Source of the DNA: Flavobacterium ustbae
Lineage (GTDB): Bacteria; Bacteroidota; Bacteroidia; Flavobacteriales; Flavobacteriaceae
Length of the DNA stretch: 64,000 nt
Direction of reading: 5' to 3'
Assembly: GCF_003946915.1 (NCBI RefSeq)
Contig: NZ_RPOC01000006.1
Coordinates: 186,001-250,000, forward strand
Part shown: one piece after another, positions 9,601 to 17,200 of the stretch
Position numbering within the stretch: the first letter of the stretch is position 1
Layout of the letters: every line of letters begins with the position of its first letter
The notes under the pieces: model-generated
The model's input: only the letters and a program-made list of their open reading frames with translations
What the model was told of the DNA's origin: nothing
Databases searched by the model: none
Made by a program: the position numbers and the translations under genes

Positions 9601-9957
9601 CTCTAGAAAATTGAAGTTTCTTGTCCATGAGTTTAATATTTCAACATTAGAGTATTCTTTTTTCAAAGGGTGTTTCAACCATCTTTTCAATATGACTTCG
9701 CCTTCACTTTCAAAGTCCTGGTCTGTTGGCTTTTTATTTGAAAGTATAATAAATTCATAATGAGGTGATTCAAAATCTTTATTAGATGTAATACAAATAG
9801 GTGTTCCATCAACTAGTACAATAACATAACCTCGATAACTATTCTGAAAAAAATATTCTACATAAGCCTTCTCTAAAATAATTTGTTCAACAGTATTTTT
9901 TACACCAACTTTATCAAAGTATGATAATCTTAATTCAGGAAGTAAAATTTTAGTCAT
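6691..9957 (-). CDS. SF2 DEAH-box helicase with extended C-terminal region
   Basis: The 1088-residue protein has a ResIII/SF2 motor: Walker A VMPTGTGKTE (154-163), DEAH box VLIDEAHH (263-270), motif III FTATPFR (291-297), and motif VI-like QFAGRFTRT. The C-terminal third resembles the tail of a stand-alone helicase family (YEVCGQAQKS and VQPSLSK are landmarks). One segment around 945-970 (GEIADVI, then VQFYHLKFA) could be a degenerate PD-(D/E)xK nuclease site with His in place of the acidic residue; that is inference. It heads the A+T-rich cassette with the ATPase and HNH genes. Defence helicases with fused nuclease-like tails are common, but I cannot place this one in a named system. Confidence 0.75.
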   Translation of the reverse strand: MTKILLPELRLSYFDKVGVKNTVEQIILEKAYVEYFFQNSYRGYVIVLVDGTPICITSNKDFESPHYEFIILSNKKPTDQDFESEGEVILKRWLKHPLKKEYSNVEILNSWTRNFNFLEEDKEANINGLREPQIAALYSILSHLKVSDEIGTIVMPTGTGKTETMLSTLIAGKLNKIVITVPSDALRTQISNKFLKLGLLKQFGILNQSVINPKVGIIYQSFKNNEDLLEFIEKSNVIVTTMNILSNFQPSVLATLNSYVSHVLIDEAHHVEANSWKRVRRAFDNKKILQFTATPFRNDQKRIEGKVIFNFSLKKAQEQGYFKAINFLPIREYDLDKGHKLIAQKAVEKLREDLANGYNHILMARCVKKTKAAEIFKYYEEFEDLKPVLIHSEVSGKNEILQNIINGEHKIIVAVNMLGEGFDLPQLKIAAFHDIRKSLPITLQFAGRFTRTSIDNELGNATFIANLADSEAENELSELYAQDSDWNLLLSRLSSDQIDEQIDFDEFINGFQHLDNSKIPFQNIKFALSTVVYKNLNPDNSFNLLDFKKGIKGYDELEYKFDDFNPVENTIVIITASKSEVEWVNYKEVFGLDWKLTVLYYNEESNLLFIHSSDKSSLYYDLAKAVLGDRSELINKLLVYRSFYDVNRVSLQNVGLKEFLNRKIRFTMRVGTDIQDALSLAEQQRGEKAFVFGSGFQDGDKITLGCSYKGRIWSYMKGDLKSFINWCNNLGKKLIDESIDPNQVLRETLIPEIITEIPKLNPTYIDWDDNFYNFPESKIEITINGIFNASYCSIEVINDNNQGIIDFQVVSPNGSAKFRKELFVDSNVDGNNYPNFRIVKLDTAQSEVKIASKTFTLLEYFNQYPPIIWFADGSALQGNEYIELKQLIQPYPTERMIDWSWNGVDLSKEAQGIHPLKTDSIQYRVIQDLIAKDFDIVYDDDYSGEIADVITIKENENEINVQFYHLKFAKNGLVNTRVDNFYEVCGQAQKSIHWKHKSGFEFFQHLLRREVKVRNGHQRSRIEKGTKVDLERFLAIAKNKKPMSFEVFIVQPSLSKQNTSESIMTLLGVTANYLKEVADIDLKVIVNE

Positions 9958-10803
9958 ATGTGGTTTATGTTGTTCATTCGTTTTTCTAAATAATCACTTC
10001 CTCCCAACCGCTAATCTCAACAACAAAATTTGTAGTTGATTTAGATTTTGGCTTTTAAATCTCTTTTGTTCACTATCAAGATTCTATTTTTTGATTAGTT
10101 GTTAACTTTTTTACACTTTTTAAATCAAAAATATAAACCCCCGCTTGATAATGATATAATTAATGTATCTATTCTTTCCAATGAATATTTGACTCGACCT
10201 TCAGCAGTTTTAGCATATTCTTCAAGCGCCATTGCATATTTCTTGTCTTTTTTATTTATTCAGTTATTGTACAAAAATCAAATATAATAAAATACCTGAA
10301 AGATTTTGTGCGGAATATTATGACAATTGTAAATTATAGATGAAAGCAGAGGATATCCGACGAAATACATTCAATAATATGGAATTGTAGTATTTGTATT
10401 TCATAAAAATTGTTTTTATTTTCTTCACACTATAATAGTAAGTATTTAAAAGAATTAACTTTTACAATAATCATCAAAGAAATATACATCTAAAACGTAT
10501 TTTTATTTATATGCATTTTGTAGTTTGACGAATATTTAAAACTACATTACAATTTTGTTTTCAAACTCTAAAAATCACATCCCATTTTCTTGAAATTCTC
10601 CGTCTTTTTCTCGATTTTTTTTCCTACATTTACAGAGGTTAATAAACCCAAGAATTTCAAGAGTGCCCTATTAGTGCCCTTCTTTTTTTGACACAACATG
10701 ACACCCAGTGTTTGCTTGGGCTTACGATACACGTGGCGGAGCCTCTTTCTCCGCAGAAAGCTTAATAAGACTTTTAAAAGTTTATAAAAAGGCTAAAATT
10801 CAC
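9958..10803. other. Long gene-free junction at the edge of the accessory block
   Basis: About 850 bases with no supported coding sequence. The DNA is A+T-rich up to about 10660 and then changes character, with a TAGTGCCCTT-type repeat pair near 10671-10682, a G+C-richer segment, and the att-like motif at 10736. No tyrosine or serine recombinase frame, intact or broken, could be recognised on either strand. Confidence 0.6.
10736..10754. repeat. Possible degenerate attachment site (tRNA-Ser 3'-end-like)
   Basis: CCTCTTTCTCCGC at 10742-10754 differs at one position from CCTCTTCCTCCGC at 286-298 inside the tRNA-Ser 3' end, and the bases that follow (AGAAAG versus CAGATAAAG) are also similar. GCGGAG (10736-10741) and CTCCGC (10749-10754) form a small hairpin. 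The match is short and could be chance, but it falls at the far end of the accessory block. Confidence 0.3.
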
Positions 10804-10839
10804 AAAAAACCCTGCAGATCAAACGATTTGCAGGGTTTT
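10804..10839 (-). terminator. Terminator at the end of the T9SS-partner operon
   Basis: AAAACCCTGCA (10806-10816) and TGCAGGGTTTT (10829-10839) form an 11-bp stem with a 12-base loop. Read on the minus strand it ends in a T run, 37 bases past the stop of the isochorismatase-fold gene. It may also work in the other direction. Confidence 0.8.
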
Positions 10840-10875
10840 GTCTTTTATACGCATTTTTAATATTTGTTATTGAGA

Positions 10876-11307
10876 TTATTCAATCAATTCAATTTTAAAG
10901 CCTAAATCTTTAGCGGTACATACAGTTGCGTCTACATTCATGTTTGACATCATACCGGCAATAATTAAGTGATTAATTTCATTGTCCGTCAAATATTCAA
11001 GCAGGGTAGTTTCATTAAATGCATTATGGTTATTTTTTACAATTATTTTTTCTCCAGGTTTTGGTGCAACATCTTCAAATATTTCAGCCCCGTAACTTCC
11101 TTTTATAAAATGAGACGCATTATTGTTTAAAGCAACATGCTGTACATGAATAATTTTTTTTCTTTTTTTTCTAAAAAAATCCAGCGCTTTCTTAGCATTA
11201 AAAGCCGAGTCATAAGAATCGTGAAGTTCCATCTTTCCTTTAAAAAAATAATCATTCTGAATTTCGAGCAGCAATAATGCAGTTTCTTTACTATGTTTGA
11301 TTTCCAT
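10876..11307 (-). CDS. Truncated isochorismatase-fold protein lacking its nucleophile
   Basis: The protein has 143 residues; this fold normally has about 180. The start is typical (TALLLLEIQNDYF, supplying the triad Asp) and the triad Lys is present (IIVKNNHNAF). At the usual GxxSNMCVDAT site the sequence reads GMMSNMNVDAT: the catalytic Cys is Asn. The frame stops after KIELIE, so the final strand and helix of the fold are missing. The downstream DNA does not continue the family in any frame I checked. It is probably inactive as a hydrolase and may be decaying, or it may have kept a binding role. It starts 25 bases after the PorE-like gene and ends at a terminator, so it closes that operon. 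Confidence 0.75.
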   Translation of the reverse strand: MEIKHSKETALLLLEIQNDYFFKGKMELHDSYDSAFNAKKALDFFRKKRKKIIHVQHVALNNNASHFIKGSYGAEIFEDVAPKPGEKIIVKNNHNAFNETTLLEYLTDNEINHLIIAGMMSNMNVDATVCTAKDLGFKIELIE

Positions 11308-11332
11308 TTTGGTTTACTATATATAATCAATT

Positions 11333-13264
11333 TTAAAATGAAAGAATTACAAACTCACTTCGTCTATTTACTTTATGTTCTTCTTCTGTGCATTTTATAT
11401 TATCCGAACATTTATTTAGAAGCTGACTTTCACCATATCCTTTTCCAGATAATCTAGAAGCTGCAATTCCTTTTTTAATAAACCATTCCATTGTTGCTTT
11501 AGCTCTTTTTTCAGATAGGATCATGTTGTATTTTTTGCTTTGTCTGCTGTCTGTATGAGAACGCACATCGATTTTCATTTCAGGATATTGCTGCATTACT
11601 GCTAGAATTTTTTCTAGCTCGAAAGCCGCTTCCTTCTGAATACTAAATTGATCCAATTGGAAATAAATTGTTGGAATATTTAGTGTTTTTGCCAAATCTG
11701 TTCCTATCTCAATTTTTTTAATTTGTTTTTCAAGTTTTACAATACGTTCTGGTTTAGTATCTGAAGGATGAACAGAAACTGCCGTTTCGCTAGTTTCATA
11801 ATCCTCTTTGACAGCTCGAATATGATACATTTCGTAGCAATTTAACTGAAAACTATAACTACCGTCTGAGCCAGAAATTAATTCGGCAACCTGCTGAAAT
11901 TTATTATCAAGTAAAATCACTTTTACACCTGCTAAAATCTCATTTGTTTCGGCATCGACAATAATTCCAGATAATTCTCTGTCACATTCTAATTTACTGG
12001 TTTCTGTAAATTGATAAATATCGTCTGTTCCTTTTCCGCCTTCACGATTAGAGGAGAAAAAGCCTTTTCTTGTCGTGCTGTCAATTATATACGCAAAATC
12101 ATCATACTGGGTATTTACAGGTTCACCAATATTTTGCACCTGATCAATTTTACCTTCTTTAATTTTTGCCGTAAAAACATCCAATCCTCCTAGCCCAAAA
12201 TGTCCGTCACTAGAAAAATAAAATTCATTTTGTGCTGTAGAAGGAAAATTTTCTCGTCCAGGCGTATTAACAGCTGGTCCAAGATTTTCTGGTTTTCCAA
12301 AAGTCCCATCGCTATTTATTACTGCGCAGTACAAATCAGATTGTCCGTATCCTCCCGGCATGTCAGATGCAAAATACAATGTCTTTTCATCTGCACTTAA
12401 TGACGGATGAGCCGTATTGTACTGATCGCTGTTAAAAGGAAGCTCTACACTATTCGTCCACTTTCCGTCTTCAAATTCGGCTTTGTAGAGTTTTAGTAAG
12501 GTAATTTTATCACTGTTTTTTCCTTTTGTTCCAGCCAAAAAATTGTTTCTCGTAAAATACATTGTTTTTCCGTCTTTGGTAAAAACCGGAGTAGATTCGT
12601 TGAACTTGGAATTGATGTTTTTATCAAATTTCACAGGATTTCCTAAACTTCCATCTGGTTTTATTTCTGCTGTGTATAAATCTGTGAAAGATCTATTGGT
12701 CCATTTAAATATTTTTTTTGTTACCAAACCTGTGTCGCGAGCAGAAGCAAATACTAGTTTGGTATTCAAAATAGCACTTCCATAATCAGATTCGTTCGAA
12801 TTTATTCCAGCGTCTAAAATCTCAAATCTGCCTGAATTGCGTCTAATCTGTTCGAGATAATTTTTATGATTTATAACCGTTATTCCTTTCTGATTTTTCT
12901 GATTCTTTTCATTAAAAATTTCCAGCATTTCATCCGACTTACTATAATCAGCGATAGATTTCAAAGCTTGTGAATATCTATAATAATATTCTGGCTCTTG
13001 TTCTTTGTTTAATGCAAATAAGGCATCATACCATTTTAAGGCCTTGCTTAATTCGGCATTAAAATAGTAGGCGTTTCCTAATTTTTGAAATAACTTTTCG
13101 TCTTGATAGCCACTTTCTGCCACTTTTTCAAAAATTGAAATGGCATTTACATAGGCGTAATTATTGTATTCTTTCTCGGCTTGGTTCAGAGCTTTTTTTT
13201 GCGCTATTGCATTCAAACATAAAACGATAAAAAAAGCGGTGTAAAGTATTTTTTTCATTTTCAT
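11333..13264 (-). CDS. PorE-like OmpA-family outer-membrane lipoprotein/periplasmic protein
   Basis: The 643 residues are arranged like PorE of the type IX secretion system: a signal peptide ending near AIAQ, an N-terminal TPR region (25-125), PD40 beta-propeller blades (TLYFASDMPGG, EFYFSSDGHFG, KGFFSSNREGG), a carboxypeptidase-regulatory-like domain (about 430-510), and an OmpA domain at the C-terminus (IDVRSHTDSRQSKKYN, the peptidoglycan-binding loop). PorE anchors the T9SS machinery to peptidoglycan. This copy sits with a SprF-type gene and a type B cargo gene, so it is likely a cargo-linked paralogue and not the core component. It starts two bases past the SprF-like gene. Confidence 0.88.
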   Translation of the reverse strand: MKMKKILYTAFFIVLCLNAIAQKKALNQAEKEYNNYAYVNAISIFEKVAESGYQDEKLFQKLGNAYYFNAELSKALKWYDALFALNKEQEPEYYYRYSQALKSIADYSKSDEMLEIFNEKNQKNQKGITVINHKNYLEQIRRNSGRFEILDAGINSNESDYGSAILNTKLVFASARDTGLVTKKIFKWTNRSFTDLYTAEIKPDGSLGNPVKFDKNINSKFNESTPVFTKDGKTMYFTRNNFLAGTKGKNSDKITLLKLYKAEFEDGKWTNSVELPFNSDQYNTAHPSLSADEKTLYFASDMPGGYGQSDLYCAVINSDGTFGKPENLGPAVNTPGRENFPSTAQNEFYFSSDGHFGLGGLDVFTAKIKEGKIDQVQNIGEPVNTQYDDFAYIIDSTTRKGFFSSNREGGKGTDDIYQFTETSKLECDRELSGIIVDAETNEILAGVKVILLDNKFQQVAELISGSDGSYSFQLNCYEMYHIRAVKEDYETSETAVSVHPSDTKPERIVKLEKQIKKIEIGTDLAKTLNIPTIYFQLDQFSIQKEAAFELEKILAVMQQYPEMKIDVRSHTDSRQSKKYNMILSEKRAKATMEWFIKKGIAASRLSGKGYGESQLLNKCSDNIKCTEEEHKVNRRSEFVILSF

Positions 13265-13266
13265 AA

Positions 13267-14178
13267 TTAGAAAAATCTTGGTGAATTGATTCGGCTATAC
13301 TTATCTAAGAATTCAAAACGCAGAAAAATCTCATGCGATCCTGAATTATAATTAGCAAGTTTGGTGGTTTCTCTGTCGTATGCGTACCCCAAATACAAAC
13401 CGTCGGTGATTTGAAAACCTGCGATGGCACTAAAAGAAGCACTCCATCTATAAGCCGCTCCAAGTACAAACTTTTCATTAAACATAAAATTTGCGGAGAC
13501 ATCTACTTGTAGTGGTGAACCCTCAATCATTTTGATTAAGAGTGCAGGTTTGAATTTTATTCTCTCATAACGATCTAAATTGAAGACATAACCAGCAATT
13601 AAATAATAGTTAATTAGATCTTTGTAAATCGCCGTTTCGTTATCATCATAACGGTTTGTCTGAATAAAATTGGGTACCGATAAACCTACATACGCTTTAT
13701 CGCTATGCCAGTAGATTCCAGCTCCAATATTGGGTGAAAATTTGTTTTTAAAATCCTGAAATTTAGGATCTCCCTGATTTTCTGGTCTCAATTTTGAAGG
13801 ATCTAAGTTGAATAAATTGGCCGACCCTTTTATTCCAAATGAAAGTTTGGCTGTAGCCGATGTTGGAATCGAATACGAAAAATCTGCTGACAGATTGTTT
13901 TCATTTGTGGGACCAATTTTATCATTTACCAAAGAAACTCCTAGCCCCATATTATGACTTATCGGCGTGTTTATTGAAAAACTGCTGGTTTCAGGCGCGC
14001 CCTCCAAGCCTACCCATTGTGTACGATACAACCCAAAAATACTCAGGACCCCTCTTGAGCCTGCATAAGCAGGATTAATGTTTATTGTATTGTACATGTA
14101 TTGTGTAAACTGCGCATCCTGTTGTGCGAAACCAGCAGCAGAACAAAAAAAAACTAAAACAAAAGTTAACTTCTTCAT
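13267..14178 (-). CDS. PorP/SprF-family T9SS outer-membrane protein
   Basis: The 303-residue protein has a signal peptide (MKKLTFVLVFFCSAAGFAQQ) and the family opening QDAQFTQYMYNTININPAYAG, followed by amphipathic beta strands ending in an aromatic residue (FEFLDKYSRINSPRFF). PorP/SprF proteins are outer-membrane partners that let type B CTD cargo such as SprB pass through the T9SS and attach to the surface. The gene lies 58 bases after the large cargo gene, the usual order of cargo then its dedicated SprF. Family assignment is firm; pairing with this cargo is inferred from the neighbourhood. Confidence 0.93.
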   Translation of the reverse strand: MKKLTFVLVFFCSAAGFAQQDAQFTQYMYNTININPAYAGSRGVLSIFGLYRTQWVGLEGAPETSSFSINTPISHNMGLGVSLVNDKIGPTNENNLSADFSYSIPTSATAKLSFGIKGSANLFNLDPSKLRPENQGDPKFQDFKNKFSPNIGAGIYWHSDKAYVGLSVPNFIQTNRYDDNETAIYKDLINYYLIAGYVFNLDRYERIKFKPALLIKMIEGSPLQVDVSANFMFNEKFVLGAAYRWSASFSAIAGFQITDGLYLGYAYDRETTKLANYNSGSHEIFLRFEFLDKYSRINSPRFF

Positions 14179-14236
14179 TTTGTTATATTTTAAATTACAG
14201 CCCAGTTTAAACTGAGCTGTATAATTTGTATAAATC

Positions 14237-17200
14237 TTATTTGGTCAGGTATAAATAGCCCGCTTCCTGATGCGGCAACGACTGTCTGTCTTTGTATCTG
14301 ATGATGTAGTAGTAAGTGCCTTCTGGTAATCCGTTGGAATCTTTAATCGTTACACGCCCTTCAGAAACGCCTCTAAAAGCAATATCATCATTATTATAAT
14401 GCTCTCTTTCAAACACCAGAACTCCCCAGCGGTTAAAAATCTGTACGGTATTTTCAGGATAACATTCTAATCCCTTTACATAAAATCTCCCATTCTGATC
14501 ATCCCCATTTGCGGAAACAGCATTATAGATGACAATTTCACAGCCACCTAATTTTATAATGGTTGGATTATCGGCAGTGAAATCATTAGGATCCGATTTA
14601 TCAAAAACTGCGATACCGCTTTTTGTTATTCCAGATACCGTCGCCTGATTACTTACAGAACCATTGTTTATATCAGCCTTCGATAAGATATAAGTTCCTG
14701 TAAAAGAATATGAATCTGTTTGGCCTGCCGCTAATTGTATTGGCCCGCCTGAAATTATAATTCCCGGTAGAGGATCATCTAACACTATGTTTTCAAGATC
14801 TGTATTTCCTGTATTTTGTATAGAGAAATTATAAGTAAGTGTTTCTCCTTCTTCCATATAACCATTACCATTGGTATCATTTGCTTGTACCGTTTTTACA
14901 ATAGCAATTGCCGGAACTTCAACAAAAATTGTTATTGATGCCGTACTGCAATTAGTTGGATTCGCTGTTTCACAAATCTGATACGTTACCGTATAACTTC
15001 CTCCTTTTGTGTTTGGCTCTACATCGATTGTACCATCTGGATTTAAAACAATTCCTTTAGGAAAATCTAAACCTTCTAAAATAACGTCAGGACGGTTTAT
15101 AGGACTGCCATTCAAAATATCATTATCCAAAACATTCCCTATTTCTAGTGCTCCAATAATGCCATCTTGAGGAAGAAGATCATCGTTTACAGCTTTAATT
15201 TCAAAAATTGGTCTTGCATTACATCCTAAAATTGAATCGGGATAGGCAACCGAAACAGATTGAGTGGCATTTAAAACAAATTCCATTGTTACAGACGGTT
15301 TTGTCAATTCAAATCCATCATTATCTTGAATCCATTTATTATTTACTAAACTCCATCCCGGCCAATCTATCGGATTGTTTTCTGCATTCAACACCATTCC
15401 TGGCCATAATGTTTTTCCGTTTAACGGCATATTGTTTTGGGTTGCCACTACTTTTCCTGCACTATCAATCCAATTAATGGTAAGCAATCCTGTTGGAATA
15501 AAATTATTTCCTGAAACCGTATAAGAAACATACGCTGTATTATTTTCGCAATAACTATCTGTTTCTATTGTCAAAGTAGGCTCTAAAACAGTAATTACTA
15601 CTTCTGCCGAACTACAATTTACAGAATTTGTTTTTTCGCAAATTTCATAGGTTAAAGAATACGTTCCTGTCGGTACATTTGGAGCCAATTCTATATTTCC
15701 CTCGGGTTGTAATACTAAAAATCCGTTTGGATCTGGAATTAGCGTATTCAAAATAATTTCAGAAAATACAATCGGTTTATTATCTAGAGAATCATTTTCT
15801 AAAACATTCAAAACCGTTACAGTTTGATCAATCCGTACACTGCTTTTTTTATCTTCTACAGCGATAATGGCTGTCTTTTCTATTGTAATTGTAATTATTG
15901 CAGGAGTGTTATCTATAGCTCCATTATTATCTGTGGCAGTAAAAGTGAAAGAATCATTACCAGAAAAGTTTCCGTGCGGGTCGTAAGAAAGTAAACCTGC
16001 TTCTGCTGGTGTTAGTACCTGATTTACAGTTACTGCTATTCCATTTAATGTTAAAACACCATGTGATGGCAATGTAACGATTGTATAATTAACAATAGTT
16101 CCATCTGTATCTGTCGCCGTTAAAGGATTTATGGCAACTGCCGATGCCCTTGCAGGAACAATCGCTCCAACAGCATCATGTGCCACAGGCGGATTATTGC
16201 CAACTGGAATCGTTATAGTTGCCGATGCCGATATTGCTCTAGAATTGTCTGTCACATTAAAATCAAAACTGTCATTTCCTGTAAAATCTCCTTTTGGATC
16301 GTAAGTAAGGTTTGCGGCCTCAGATGGCGTCAAAACCTGATTTACCGTTACAGGAATTCCGTTTAAGGCTAAAATTCCGTGAGAAGGAAGCGTTATAATA
16401 GTATAATTTACAATTGTTCCGTCTGTATCGGATGCCGTTAGCGGAATAATAGCCGTTGCGGGAGCTGGCGATGGAATAACGGGATTAACAGCTGAATGCG
16501 CTGTCGGTGGATTATTGCCAATCGGAATCGTTATGGTTGCAGATGCCGATGTTGCTCCCGAATTGTCTGTCGCATTAAAATCAAAACTGTCATTTCCTGT
16601 AAAATCTCCATTTGGATCGTAGGTAAGGTTTGCAGCTTCAGATGGCGTTAAAACCTGATTTACCGTTACAGGAATTCCGTTTAAGGCTAAAATTCCGTGA
16701 GAAGGAAGCGTTACAATGGTATAATTAGAAATTGTTCCGTCTGTATCTGATGCCGTTAGCGGAATAATAGCCGTCGCCGGAGCTGGTGATGGAATAGCGG
16801 GATTAACGCCTGAATGCGCTGTCGGTGGATTATTGCCAACCGGAATTGTTATAGTTGCCGATGCAGATGTTGCTCCAGAATTGTCTGTCGCATTAAAATC
16901 AAAACTGTCATTTCCTGTAAAATCTCCATTTGGATCGTAAGTAAGGTTTGCGGCCTCAGATGGCGTTAAAACCTGATTTACCGTTATAGGAATTTCGTTT
17001 AAGGCTAAAATTCCGTGAGAAGGAAGCGTTACAACCATATAATTGGAAATTGTTCCGTCTGTGTCGGATGCCGTTAGCGGAATAATAGCCGTTGCTGGAG
17101 CTGGCGATGGAATAACGGGATTAACAGCTGAATGTGCCGTTGGCGGATTATTGCCAACCGGAATCGTTATGGTTGCCGATGCCGATGTTGCTCCAGAATT

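Noticed and set aside
10736..10754. Second tRNA gene fragment
   Set aside because: Only 13 bases resemble the tRNA 3' end, and no T arm or acceptor counterpart is present, so it is listed only as a possible att remnant.
9958..10803. Integrase remnant
   Set aside because: I looked on both strands near the att-like site for recombinase motifs. A minus-strand frame of about 45 codons exists near 10570-10700, but it has no integrase features.
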